This document shows positions 16,022 to 25,388 of a stretch of DNA of 64,000 bases, one piece after another. Numbering within the stretch: position 1 is the first letter of the stretch; each line of letters begins with the position of its first letter. A program made the position numbers and the translations under genes. The DNA comes from Thermoflavifilum thermophilum (lineage in GTDB: Bacteria > Bacteroidota > Bacteroidia > Chitinophagales > Chitinophagaceae), in assembly GCF_900116565.1 (NCBI RefSeq), contig NZ_FPCJ01000001.1:62001-126000 (forward strand), given 5' to 3'. Under the pieces are notes generated by a model. That model ran no database searches. It had not been told where the DNA came from and saw only the letters and a list, made by a program, of their open reading frames with translations.

Positions 16022-17350
16022 TCATACCTGAGGAAAAGCAATGCCGTGATGATAGGTGGGTGTGATCCATGCATTAGCTTGCTGTTCCTGAAATTGACCG
16101 GATTGGCGATCCCAATGCAATACCTCACCACACAGCCAGGCAATATTTCCCATGTGGCATATCTCTGCCACCTGTGTTCCAGCTGTAACGGGAGCATGCG
16201 CCCAATCAGGTCGGTGGGCCATGGCAGCTTCCACAAAATTGTAGGTGTGTTTATCTAATCCATTATCCACTGCTTTTTGTCGATCTACAGGTTCTGTTTT
16301 GTATTGATTATTTGCTTTTTCCGGAATCACTTCCCATCCTCCACGATCAAGTACCAACGTACCATTTTCACCAATATAGGCAATGCCATGACTGCGCTCG
16401 AAGGGGCCTAAACCCAGGCCCCGTGCATGTTCCCACTGAACAGCAAAATCATCAAAATCAAATACAGCCGTCAGGGTGTCTGGCCATTCTTCTGCATCGT
16501 GGGGAAATCCATATTTGCCACCCATAGCTGTGATGCGTTTAGGATAAGCAGCTTGCATGGCCAGCAAGGCATAATCAATCAAATGCACACCCCAGTCAGT
16601 CATCAGTCCCCCCGCATAATCATAAAACCAGCGAAAGTTGTAATGAAAACGATTGGGGTTAAAAGGCCGCTCAGGTGCGGGTCCCAACCATTTTTCATAA
16701 TGCACGCCCGCAGGAGTGGCTGCATCGGGTTGTACAGGCACCGGCGATCCACCATAATTCCAGGCTTTAACCAATCTGATTTTGCCTAACTTACCCGATT
16801 GTACATAGTTCACAGCATCCTGGAAATGCTGCATGCTGCGCTGCCATTGGCCTACCTGTACTACTTGCCCATATCGTTGTTGAGCAGCCACCATTACCCT
16901 GCATTCAGCTATTGTACGCCCAATGGGTTTTTCACAATATACGTGCTTGCCGGCAGAGCAGGCATCAACCATGATTTTACAATGCCAGTGATCAGGAGTA
17001 CCAATGATGACTGCGTCAATATCTTTGCGATCGAGTACCCGTTCATAATCCACATAGGTATCGGCAGCTAAATGGGCCTTTTGCAGTTCGGATTTGCGAC
17101 GATTCAACACATTTTCATCTACATCGCACAACGCTACCACCTGTACATTCGGATGTTTAAGCATGGATTGCAAATCGGCCCAGCCCATGCCATTGATGCC
17201 TATGGCAGCAACACGAAACTGATCGGACGGATTGATTTTTCTTTTCTTTTCAGCCAGCAAATCAAGTGGTAAAACACTTCCCAGATAAGCACCTGCAATG
17301 ATTTGTGCACCCGATTTCACAAACGAACGTCTGGAATAAATTTTATGCAT
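16022..17350 (-). CDS. Gfo/Idh/MocA family oxidoreductase, Tat-exported
   Basis: A 442-residue NAD(P)-dependent sugar oxidoreductase. The twin-arginine motif SRRSFVKSG at residues 6-14 indicates export to the periplasm in folded form with its cofactor. The Rossmann fold begins FRVAAIGINGMGWADL, with 'VVALCDVDE', 'DAVIIGTPDHWH' and the family's EKPIGRT motif. The C-terminal domain has 'GGLMTDWGVHLIDYAL' with the typical His. Exported members of this family oxidise the 3-hydroxyl of sugars or glycosides. It is one of two paralogs flanking a DUF1080 gene, which supports a 3-keto-glycoside role (inference). A second Tat-type paralog lies at 18777-20102. Confidence 0.9.
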   Translation of the reverse strand: MHKIYSRRSFVKSGAQIIAGAYLGSVLPLDLLAEKKRKINPSDQFRVAAIGINGMGWADLQSMLKHPNVQVVALCDVDENVLNRRKSELQKAHLAADTYVDYERVLDRKDIDAVIIGTPDHWHCKIMVDACSAGKHVYCEKPIGRTIAECRVMVAAQQRYGQVVQVGQWQRSMQHFQDAVNYVQSGKLGKIRLVKAWNYGGSPVPVQPDAATPAGVHYEKWLGPAPERPFNPNRFHYNFRWFYDYAGGLMTDWGVHLIDYALLAMQAAYPKRITAMGGKYGFPHDAEEWPDTLTAVFDFDDFAVQWEHARGLGLGPFERSHGIAYIGENGTLVLDRGGWEVIPEKANNQYKTEPVDRQKAVDNGLDKHTYNFVEAAMAHRPDWAHAPVTAGTQVAEICHMGNIAWLCGEVLHWDRQSGQFQEQQANAWITPTYHHGIAFPQV

Positions 17351-17374
17351 AACAATGATTTGTTGATCAGAATA

Positions 17375-18739
17375 TTATTTCAATACCTGAATCTTGATGC
17401 TTCTGAAAGATACTTCATTGCCATGATCCTGCAAAAGAATGTGTCCTTCAGGCCATAATCCGAAATTTTGCCAGTTTTTATATTTGCTCATATACACCAA
17501 TTGTTTAAAAGCATCATCACCTCGATGATATTCCAGCATCAAATATCCATTTAGCCAATGTTGCACACGCCCATCCGGATACACCACAATGCGCCCCCAG
17601 TTCCATTCACCCACGGGTTTAAACGCTGCCGGAATGTTTCTTCTGGGAATCAGATCATATAATGATGATAATGTGCGATTACCATTTACACCCAATTTAG
17701 CATCGGGATGGCGCTCATCATCCAGCAATTGATATTCCAGTCCAATGCCCGATTTACCGTGGGTATCATAAAATTCCTTCACAAAATATTTTACGCCGCT
17801 GTTGGCACCTGGAGTGAGCTTAAATTGAAACTGCAAATCAAACGCACCATACTCTTGATCAGTGATAATATCACCTCCACCGCCCTCCTCCTGTCCGTTG
17901 GATGGCAAAACGGTTAATACGCCATTTTGTATTTTCCAACCATGATCGGGAAAATGTTGCAGATTAATGCCGCGCCATCCTTGTGTGGTTTTCCCATCCC
18001 AGAGCAGCTTTACACCATTTTGTATTTCTTGTGGTGATAAATTGTTTGGAATCAGATTCACAACAAAAATATGATCATAAGGTCGTGGATGCAAATTACG
18101 TGTTTGAATGTAAATATTCTTGAAATATACTTTTTCTCCGGCATGTTTTTCATCAACTGCATGTACCTGCAAACCAATAAATCCCTTATGCGTCATATCA
18201 TCTACCAGATTGGCCGTGGGAATATTGTTTACCCATACGCGGATGTTGTTGCCGATGCACTCAATATGATAATGATTCCATTGTCCATTTTTAAAAGCTT
18301 TTTTGCCATCGGGATTTAAATCCAATGGATACAACCATCCTCTTCTGCCTTCATCATAAATACCGCCGCTCCACACTCTGGGCGAGGGATCTACTTCTGC
18401 CTGATAGCCATGTACGCGACCATTCTGGTATTCTGGATTGCTTTCACTTCTTATTTGAATACCTGAATTCAATCCCGTATCTACTTTTACATCTATATCC
18501 AGAATAAAATCATCATAGAGCTGATCGGTAACCAAAAATGAATTGGCCGAATGAGGCACGGCTGTACCTACAATCATACCGTTAATTACCTCGTATTTAG
18601 CCTGTCCGCCAAGCTGGTGCCAGCCCGCTAAGTTTTTTCCATTGAACAAAGCAATGCGGCTGCCGGTGGATGAACCAGACTGGGCCATGCCATATTGCAC
18701 AGTTAAGAGCCAAAAAAGGATACATGTTATCTTTCTCAT
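17375..18739 (-). CDS. Double DUF1080 protein (3-keto-glycoside hydrolase/lyase type)
   Basis: A 454-residue exported protein with a signal peptide ending near GMAQ and two DUF1080 (LamG-like jelly-roll) domains, roughly 28-205 and 235-452. The first opens 'IALFNGKNLAGWHQLGGQAK', the second 'KLLWDGKTTQGWRGINLQ'; both contain the family's 'SGIQIRSE / SGVKYFVKE' and 'WNHYHIECIGNNIRVWVNN'-like segments. DUF1080 proteins act on 3-keto disaccharides or glycosides made by Gfo/Idh/MocA enzymes, work reported for Bacteroides. The genes on both sides encode such oxidoreductases, so function and context agree. Spacings are short (24 and 37 bases), consistent with one transcript. Confidence 0.9.
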   Translation of the reverse strand: MRKITCILFWLLTVQYGMAQSGSSTGSRIALFNGKNLAGWHQLGGQAKYEVINGMIVGTAVPHSANSFLVTDQLYDDFILDIDVKVDTGLNSGIQIRSESNPEYQNGRVHGYQAEVDPSPRVWSGGIYDEGRRGWLYPLDLNPDGKKAFKNGQWNHYHIECIGNNIRVWVNNIPTANLVDDMTHKGFIGLQVHAVDEKHAGEKVYFKNIYIQTRNLHPRPYDHIFVVNLIPNNLSPQEIQNGVKLLWDGKTTQGWRGINLQHFPDHGWKIQNGVLTVLPSNGQEEGGGGDIITDQEYGAFDLQFQFKLTPGANSGVKYFVKEFYDTHGKSGIGLEYQLLDDERHPDAKLGVNGNRTLSSLYDLIPRRNIPAAFKPVGEWNWGRIVVYPDGRVQHWLNGYLMLEYHRGDDAFKQLVYMSKYKNWQNFGLWPEGHILLQDHGNEVSFRSIKIQVLK

Positions 18740-18776
18740 ATCTCATCAGATTTTGGATGTGAAATTTTTTGCATGA

Positions 18777-20102
18777 TTAAACCCTGGGTTCCCAACCAGG
18801 TTGATAGGATCTTGACCATAAGGCCATAGCTTCTGCATGGTTTTGAATGCGGCCCTGCCGGGAAGGATCACAAATTAAAGTGGATTGGGTGCGTTGGGCA
18901 ATATTTCCGAGATGACAAAGCAATACGCTGATATGTGCGTCTTCAATAGGTGCATGCAAAGGCACACCCTCGCGAATGGCATCGATGAAATTCTGAAAAT
19001 GCACGGCATCCAGTGCTTCTCCGGGCCCCATCGGATTAATCACATCTGTATTTGCTTGCTCCAATTTGGGAGTGCTTTCGCGAATCAGCTTATTGTTTTT
19101 ATCGTAAATGCGATAATGATCTCCTCCATTATTCACCAACGTGCCTGCTTCTCCATAAATTCTGAAACCTCTTCCTCCACCTTCTATTTCATAAGGATTG
19201 CAACTTCGGCCCGTCCATGTAATGGCTTTGCCTTCCGGAAATTCATAACTCACAGTTTGCGTATCCGTACATTGCCAGTCGTCATGATAAGCATATCGCC
19301 CCCCTGCCGAAGTAACTTTTGTGGGATAATTCACCTGCAACATCCAGCGCATGCAATCAATTTCATGGGTGCCGTTGTTGCAAATTTCACCTGTACCCCA
19401 GTTCCAGAACCAGTGCCAGTTATAGGGAACGACGTTATCCCGATAATCTTCACGCGGTGCCGGGCCCTGCCACAATTCCCAGTCGAGCGTTGTGGGAACA
19501 GCAGCCTTTTTGCCGAAGCCAATGGAAGTGCGGTTGTTGGCATACCAACCTTCACCAAAATACACTTTTCCAATTATGCCTTCGTGAATGAGCTGAACGG
19601 CTTCTGTGATATTGGGCCAGGATCGGCGCTGATTGCCCATTTGCACAAGGCGATTATATTTTCTCGCAGCCTGCGCCATCAGTTCTCCTTCAGCAGGGTT
19701 ATGTCCGCATGGTTTTTCCACATACACATGCTTGCCGGCCTGACAGGCCAGTATGGTGGCCAGCGCATGCCAGTGATCGGGTGTAGCAATGGTCACGGCA
19801 TCCAGTTCTTTATCATCGAGAATGCTGCGAAAATCTTTGATGGCCTGCGGTCGTTTACCTGTTCGTTTTTCGGCAAGGTTCACCCCTTTTGCTAAAGCAT
19901 GTTCTTCTACATCGCAGATATAGGCAATTTCTACATCCGGGATATGCGATAAGGCACTGATATGGGCGAGCCCTCGTCCATTTGTACCGATAACGGCTAT
20001 TCTGATTTTTCTTGAAGGAAAAGACTTTAACCCGATGAAATGGGGAAGCGAAACTGCCGCCACTGACATCATGCTTTGCTGAATAAATGTTCTCCGATGC
20101 AT
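18777..20102 (-). CDS. Gfo/Idh/MocA family oxidoreductase, Tat-exported (second paralog)
   Basis: A 441-residue oxidoreductase. I place the start at 20102 (MHRRTFIQQSMMSVAA), which gives a twin-arginine signal; the frame is open 36 bases further but adds only residues unlike a signal peptide. The NAD-binding fold reads 'IRIAVIGTNGRGLAHISAL', with 'ATPDHWHAL' and YVEKPCG. The C-terminal domain includes 'WHWFWNWGTGEICNNGTHEIDC', the pattern of exported glycoside-oxidising members. It is the first gene of the enzyme run after the SusD terminator. A LacI-type palindrome lies about 60 bases upstream of its start, so it may have its own promoter separate from susCD. Confidence 0.9.
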   Translation of the reverse strand: MHRRTFIQQSMMSVAAVSLPHFIGLKSFPSRKIRIAVIGTNGRGLAHISALSHIPDVEIAYICDVEEHALAKGVNLAEKRTGKRPQAIKDFRSILDDKELDAVTIATPDHWHALATILACQAGKHVYVEKPCGHNPAEGELMAQAARKYNRLVQMGNQRRSWPNITEAVQLIHEGIIGKVYFGEGWYANNRTSIGFGKKAAVPTTLDWELWQGPAPREDYRDNVVPYNWHWFWNWGTGEICNNGTHEIDCMRWMLQVNYPTKVTSAGGRYAYHDDWQCTDTQTVSYEFPEGKAITWTGRSCNPYEIEGGGRGFRIYGEAGTLVNNGGDHYRIYDKNNKLIRESTPKLEQANTDVINPMGPGEALDAVHFQNFIDAIREGVPLHAPIEDAHISVLLCHLGNIAQRTQSTLICDPSRQGRIQNHAEAMALWSRSYQPGWEPRV

Positions 20103-20162
20103 AAAGAAAGGTTTACGTTGAAAATAAAAATAATACAATCCAGCAAGGTTATTTTAAAAATC

Positions 20163-20180
20163 TACGGAAACGTTTCCGTA
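20163..20180. promoter_or_regulatory. 18-bp perfect palindrome, LacI-family-type operator
   Basis: TACGGAAACGTTTCCGTA is a perfect palindrome with the central CG and AAACGTTT core common to LacI/GalR-family operators. It lies 61-78 bases upstream of the oxidoreductase start at 20102 and downstream of the susD terminator, the expected place for an operator controlling the enzyme genes. No LacI-type regulator gene is present in the window. Confidence 0.6.
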
Positions 20181-20213
20181 AATTAGATTATAGGTTCAAA
20201 ATCAGATATTTAT

Positions 20214-20240
20214 AAAAAATGCCGTGAAGAATCACGGCAT
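20214..20240 (-). terminator. Rho-independent terminator after susD
   Basis: On the minus strand ATGCCGTGA-TTCT-TCACGGCAT forms a 9-bp stem followed by a T run (the plus-strand A's at 20214-20219). It lies about 70 bases after the SusD stop and separates the transporter genes from the enzyme genes. Confidence 0.85.
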
Positions 20241-20307
20241 TTGATTAATACTCCTAAGAATAGTAATTAAAAATTACCCATAAACCAATCACTAGAGTTT
20301 CAATCGA

Positions 20308-21999
20308 TTAATATCCATTAGGTTTCAAAAGGGGATTTGTATTCAGCGCTCGCGAAGGAATGGGAAATACTGATTTATCCTGCCCATCTGGATCTTTATC
20401 CCACCAGGATAATCCAAACCTATGCCATCTTATTAGGTCTGTACGTCGATGTCGTTCTCCTATAAATTCCCTGCCAAGTGCATCGACAAATTCATCATCA
20501 GTAAGCATATCAGGGTGAAGTACATAACTATGGTTTGGCCAGCTGCTATCAGGGAAGTTCCGTTTGCAAACAGCATCTAAAAGAGCTGCCGCTCCCAGCT
20601 TATCACCAGCCCGATATTTACATTCTGCCAATGCAAAATATATTTCGGCTAATCGAATTTCTGGAGCTGAATTGTACATAAATAAATTTTCAGACATGGG
20701 CAACCAAGGAAATTTAATTAACCTTACTCCCGAGTTTTCTTCACCGGTGGCTACATGTGATCCTTCATTCCATCTCCCATTTGGTTTCTCGGAAAATCTG
20801 CCAACTTGATCAACATAAATTAAAGGCTTTCCATTGTATTCTTCAGTACCTAATACTGGTTTTGTGGAATCAAATCCATAACCTTTCGAATAATCGAAAT
20901 AATACTGTGGACCAATCAAAAAGAATCCTTCATATTGCACTCCTTTTCCCGTAGTATGAAATGGTTGTTTTCTATAATCATCATCAGAAAACTTTTCATA
21001 GGGGGTACCTAGATGAGAACTAAATTGATAAATATTTCCGTTGAGATCAAGTGAAGGTTGTAAATGAATGCCGTTCCACGCTCCATAATTATTGTCCAGT
21101 GAATATCTTGCTTGATAATGCATCATAGAATTATACATCCAACCAAATTCATAGATGTTTTTTGCATGGGGAAATTCAAATATGTTTTCAGGAGAACGAT
21201 AACCATTGATTCCAGACCTGAAAGGTCCACGGTAATCCGGATCAATCTGATAAGAACCATATTTGCCATTAATAATATCCTGTGCAACCTGTGCACATTC
21301 ATTATACTTAGGTTGTCCAGTCCATGTTTCAGCATTTAAGTATAACCTTACCAGTAAAGCCGCTGCTCCTCCTTGGTCCCATCTACCTACCGATGCATTC
21401 TTAGGCAAATCAGGGATAGATTCTTTTAATTCTTTCTCAATAAAATCTGAAAGCTCCTGCGCTGTAGAAGCAGGTTTTAATTCACCGGGCTGAGTGATGA
21501 TAGGAACTTTTCTGAAATAATCAAGTAAAAACAAATAGAACCAAGCTCTTAATACACGTATCTCAGCAATGTTGCGTTTTTTATCTTGATCTGTTAGTCC
21601 AAATTTTGTGTAATCTAACTTATTAATATCTTGTAACAAAATATTGCACTGTGCTATTCCTTCATACGGACCAGCCCATCCACCATATATGTGGCTATCA
21701 TCTGGCGTCCACTGATGATAATGAAGACGCATCCAGTCACCACCATCATAACCGTGTTTCCCCTTCTGAGTCCAAACAAATTGATCGGATGTCAACTCCG
21801 AAATAAGCCATCTGTCTCCATCCCAACCACACCACTGGGCATGCTCATAAGGTCTTAAAATAGCCGCAATAAGACTTTTTTTGTCTTGATAATAATTGGA
21901 AGATGCTAAAACATCAAATGGTTGCTCATCGAGCTTGGTACAGGAGGAGAAAGTTTGTGTAAGGATACAAACAATTATAAAAAAAATTACCTTTTTCAT
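20308..21999 (-). CDS. SusD/RagB-family nutrient-binding outer-membrane lipoprotein
   Basis: A 563-residue lipoprotein with lipobox FSSC (Cys20). It follows the SusD plan of TPR-like helices: 'EIRVLRAWFYLFLLDYF', 'AAALLVRLYLNAETWTGQ', 'PEIRLAEIYFALAECKYRAGD' and the ending 'ALNTNPLLKPNGY'. It binds glycan on the cell surface and caps the SusC channel. The gene begins 17 bases after susC ends, the normal order. The ligand cannot be deduced, but neighbouring lyase and oxidoreductase genes point to an oligosaccharide with uronic acid. Confidence 0.95.
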   Translation of the reverse strand: MKKVIFFIIVCILTQTFSSCTKLDEQPFDVLASSNYYQDKKSLIAAILRPYEHAQWCGWDGDRWLISELTSDQFVWTQKGKHGYDGGDWMRLHYHQWTPDDSHIYGGWAGPYEGIAQCNILLQDINKLDYTKFGLTDQDKKRNIAEIRVLRAWFYLFLLDYFRKVPIITQPGELKPASTAQELSDFIEKELKESIPDLPKNASVGRWDQGGAAALLVRLYLNAETWTGQPKYNECAQVAQDIINGKYGSYQIDPDYRGPFRSGINGYRSPENIFEFPHAKNIYEFGWMYNSMMHYQARYSLDNNYGAWNGIHLQPSLDLNGNIYQFSSHLGTPYEKFSDDDYRKQPFHTTGKGVQYEGFFLIGPQYYFDYSKGYGFDSTKPVLGTEEYNGKPLIYVDQVGRFSEKPNGRWNEGSHVATGEENSGVRLIKFPWLPMSENLFMYNSAPEIRLAEIYFALAECKYRAGDKLGAAALLDAVCKRNFPDSSWPNHSYVLHPDMLTDDEFVDALGREFIGERHRRTDLIRWHRFGLSWWDKDPDGQDKSVFPIPSRALNTNPLLKPNGY

Positions 22000-22016
22000 A
22001 GTCTAAATGATTTTAA

Positions 22017-25000
22017 TTACTTGAGAATTAGATTTACTCCAAGCGTAAATGTTCTGGTAGTAGGATATACATCCAAATCTCCATAACCCGGAGTTAATCC
22101 TGTCACATTCACAGATTCTGGATCAAGTCCGGTATATTTTGTAAGTGTGAACAGATTCCTTATCGTACCATAAATGCGGATACTATTGACATGAGGAAGA
22201 TTAATTTTGGGGGAATAACTTAAACTTAAATTTGCCAGTTTAAGATAATTACCATTTTCAAGAAAATAATCACAGATCACTTTACCAGACTTTATTTGGC
22301 CATTTCTTGTGTAAGCATCCTTCAGCAGATTTACATTAGGTTCTGCCTGTAAACCGAAATACATCTGATATAAATTGAGAATCTGATAATCAAATCTTCC
22401 GTGGAAAAATAAGAAGAGGTTGAACCTTTTGTAATTGATGTTATTCCCAAAACCCAATTCATATCTGGGAAACCCGTGTCCGATATAGGTCCTATCCCGA
22501 TCAGCATTAGCTTCTCCCGTTGCTTTTATTTTCTCAGAACCCTTGACACCATTTTTCCAAACCAAAATGTTTCCATTTTCATCCACACCCGCATATCTAT
22601 ATCCATAAAAGCTTCCAATTTCCGTTCCCTCTTCCAGCCTATAAGCATACCCAGGGTTACCAGGAGAGGGTAAGAAAGCCAAATCCTGATATTGGAGGTG
22701 AAATTGCTGGTTTGACCAGGATTTCAGATTTGCTCTGGTATAAGATGCACTTATATTAGCCGAATATTGAAAATTTTCTTTGTTTACTACATTTACGTTT
22801 GCCAATAATTCAATGCCCTTTGAAACAGTAGTTCCTACATTGACAAACATTTGATCCCACACATAGGTGCCAACAGGAACGTCATAGTTTGAAAGCAGAT
22901 CCTTACTTTCCCTGATAAATCCATCAATACTTAAATTCACTCGCTGATTAAACAATAAGGCATCTATACCCAAATCATAGGATATAGCTTTCTCCCATTT
23001 CAAATTCGGATTGTAGTTATTAGCTGGGCCATATACCCTGATCCATTCTCCATTTTCATTGGGGTACATGCCATAGCCAGTATATCTGGCTAATGCTGTG
23101 TATCGTGGAAATCCTGATCTTCCGGTTACACCATAGGAAAGTCTGATCTTCAAATCATTAATTTGCCTGATATCCCGTAAAAACGAAAGTCTTGATAAAC
23201 GCCAGGCTGCCGATAGAGAGGGAAAGTTACCCCATTTGTTATTAGGGCCAAATTTAGTATTTCCTTCACGGCGTAAAGACCCAGATAAATAGTAGGTGTT
23301 GTTAAAATTATAGTTAGCTCTTGCCAGAAAAGCTATGGTCTTTTCCTTACTTTTCCAAGAAGACATTCCTAGCCTACCCTCTTCTAAGTTCCAGCTGCCA
23401 GCTCCAAGATTATTATAGCTAAACGCATCTGATGGGAAATCCATATTCTCGGCAGAGAATCCCTGATCATTGAATTCCTGATAGGAATAGCCTCCCAACA
23501 GCTGTAAATCATGTTTACGAACGTGTAGATTATAATTACCTAGCCACTCAAAAGTATAATCTGTCCACTTCTCATCGCTTAAATCTGCCCTCCCGGTCCG
23601 ATCATTTTGAATGGATTCAGCAGAATGAGAATTGGAATAAAACCTACCCAGCCTGTCATGCCCTTGTCTGGAGAGACTTACTTCAGTATTTAAATTTGGA
23701 AGGATATTAAATTTTATTCTCAGATCAACTGCAGAATACGTGTGATCAGCACCATTTTCTCTCGTCTTTAGATCCTGCACAGGATTGTAAGTGTCATATC
23801 CATAAAGCGTGTTATATTCTGATGGATTATTCGGATCCATAATGGGCAATGTAGGATTCAATTTCACCGCCATTTTGAAGGCATCATAATTTGTATATTC
23901 TTCTTGCGTAATCCTGTAAAAAATATTCTCATTGAACTCTAAGAGATCGTCCATTGCTTTTTGCTGAAAGCTTCCCGTAATTCCATATTCCTTCCTAAAT
24001 GAGGCAATATCAATAGCCTGCTTGGTTAAATAATTTCCCGATATCCTGAATACTGAATTTTCTGATCCACCTGCTACGGAAACATAATGGTTCTGCCCAA
24101 TATTATTTTTTCGAATCAATGCATTATACCAATCCGTTCTTGCACCATAATCTGCATCACGATTATGAGCCAGGAATTCTTCCGCAGACAGGATTTCCGG
24201 TTTAGCCGCAATCCCATCATGGTCTATGTATCCATCATAATTTACGGTTACAGGGCCTGCCTGACCTTTTTTAGTTTGAATCAGTATCACACCATTGGCC
24301 CCTCTCGATCCATATATTGCAGAAGCAGCCGCATCACGTAATACTGATATAGAAGCTATATCCTGATAAGAAATAGTTCTTAGATCCCCTCCTGGAATGC
24401 CATCAATAACAATCAAAGGACCATTTCCCGCTGAAATAGATGCAGCACCTCGAATTTGTACACTGGCTGATTGGTTCGGATCAGCTGTGGCAACATTGGA
24501 GACAACCACTCCGGGAATTTCCCCCTCAATCAATTGGAGCGGAGAATTATATGCCCCTTTTAAAAAATCTTTACTCTCAATAGTAGTTACCGCATTCGTT
24601 ATATCGCTCCTCCTTTGCGTCCCATAACCTACCACCACCAATTCATTCAATGCGCTGGCCATTGGATGCAGGGTAACGGCTAATTCCTGACCGGTGGCGT
24701 ATTGACTTACGGGCACTTCCTGCGTCTGGTATCCTACATAGGTAAACACCAACACGGCTTGCTGATCCGGTACTTCAATGCTGAATCGTCCTTCAGCATC
24801 GGTTACCGTACCTGTATTGGTGTCTTTAATTTTCACTGTTACACCAGCCAATGGACGGCCTGCACTATCGCGCACCACCCCTGTGATCCGAATCACCTGT
24901 ACCTGTTCACCGGCAGGCAAAATGACTACCACATGATTCGGCAAAATCTGAAATGTTAATCCCTCAGGAATAATTTGATGCAATACTTCATCAATCGAAG

Positions 25001-25274
25001 CATCTTTTACTTGAAGATTTACGTGATGGTTGGCTTCTACCACCTTGTTATTGTACAGAAAGCGATACTGACTCTGCTTTTCAATAAGGCTCAATGCCTT
25101 CCCCAGCCTTATCGAATTAAAATTAAAACTGAATGTGCGTTCATTTTGCGAATAGCTTCTCGCAGATACTTGAAGGAAGAAAATCAGCATCAACACCGTC
25201 GTTATTCGCATGATAAGAGAAATTTTTTTCCATGGTTTGGAAAATAAAAGCTGATAGTATGCATAACTTTTCAT
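22017..25274 (-). CDS. SusC/RagA-family TonB-dependent transporter with STN domain
   Basis: A 1085-residue outer-membrane transporter. Order: signal peptide (about 1-43, ending ARSYSQ), secretin/TonB N-terminal STN domain (about 50-120), a carboxypeptidase-regulatory-like domain (about 128-205, 'GVVRDSAGRPLAGVTV'), the plug with 'LNELVVVGYGTQRR' and 'ASAIYGSRGANGVILI', then the beta barrel ending TRTFTLGVNLILK. The STN domain indicates signalling to the FecR anti-sigma factor encoded just upstream. It imports oligosaccharides with the SusD partner. A later ATG (MRITTVLM) could be the true start. Confidence 0.95.
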   Translation of the reverse strand: MKSYAYYQLLFSKPWKKISLIMRITTVLMLIFFLQVSARSYSQNERTFSFNFNSIRLGKALSLIEKQSQYRFLYNNKVVEANHHVNLQVKDASIDEVLHQIIPEGLTFQILPNHVVVILPAGEQVQVIRITGVVRDSAGRPLAGVTVKIKDTNTGTVTDAEGRFSIEVPDQQAVLVFTYVGYQTQEVPVSQYATGQELAVTLHPMASALNELVVVGYGTQRRSDITNAVTTIESKDFLKGAYNSPLQLIEGEIPGVVVSNVATADPNQSASVQIRGAASISAGNGPLIVIDGIPGGDLRTISYQDIASISVLRDAAASAIYGSRGANGVILIQTKKGQAGPVTVNYDGYIDHDGIAAKPEILSAEEFLAHNRDADYGARTDWYNALIRKNNIGQNHYVSVAGGSENSVFRISGNYLTKQAIDIASFRKEYGITGSFQQKAMDDLLEFNENIFYRITQEEYTNYDAFKMAVKLNPTLPIMDPNNPSEYNTLYGYDTYNPVQDLKTRENGADHTYSAVDLRIKFNILPNLNTEVSLSRQGHDRLGRFYSNSHSAESIQNDRTGRADLSDEKWTDYTFEWLGNYNLHVRKHDLQLLGGYSYQEFNDQGFSAENMDFPSDAFSYNNLGAGSWNLEEGRLGMSSWKSKEKTIAFLARANYNFNNTYYLSGSLRREGNTKFGPNNKWGNFPSLSAAWRLSRLSFLRDIRQINDLKIRLSYGVTGRSGFPRYTALARYTGYGMYPNENGEWIRVYGPANNYNPNLKWEKAISYDLGIDALLFNQRVNLSIDGFIRESKDLLSNYDVPVGTYVWDQMFVNVGTTVSKGIELLANVNVVNKENFQYSANISASYTRANLKSWSNQQFHLQYQDLAFLPSPGNPGYAYRLEEGTEIGSFYGYRYAGVDENGNILVWKNGVKGSEKIKATGEANADRDRTYIGHGFPRYELGFGNNINYKRFNLFLFFHGRFDYQILNLYQMYFGLQAEPNVNLLKDAYTRNGQIKSGKVICDYFLENGNYLKLANLSLSYSPKINLPHVNSIRIYGTIRNLFTLTKYTGLDPESVNVTGLTPGYGDLDVYPTTRTFTLGVNLILK

Positions 25275-25344
25275 ACCTTAGTGTTGTTTATTGGTTAAAT
25301 AATAAAATACCTGTCCGTTTGGATGGGTTTTATGATCATTACAG

Positions 25345-25368
25345 CAGGAAATGTGTCCACATTTCCTG
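25345..25368. repeat. 24-bp hyphenated palindrome between fecR and susC
   Basis: CAGGAAATGTG (25345-25355) and CACATTTCCTG (25358-25368) are perfect reverse complements separated by two bases. It lies 70-94 bases upstream of the susC start. On the minus strand it is not followed by T's, so it is not a usual terminator for the fecR transcript; on the plus strand it is followed by TTATTTTTT, but no plus-strand gene precedes it. An operator, or a terminator acting on antisense transcripts, are the two options. Confidence 0.55.
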
Positions 25369-25388
25369 TTATTTTTTGTCAACTGCTG

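Noticed and set aside
18885-19895. 336-codon plus-strand frame
   Set aside because: Antisense to the Gfo/Idh/MocA gene, whose frame has an intact Rossmann motif and twin-arginine signal.
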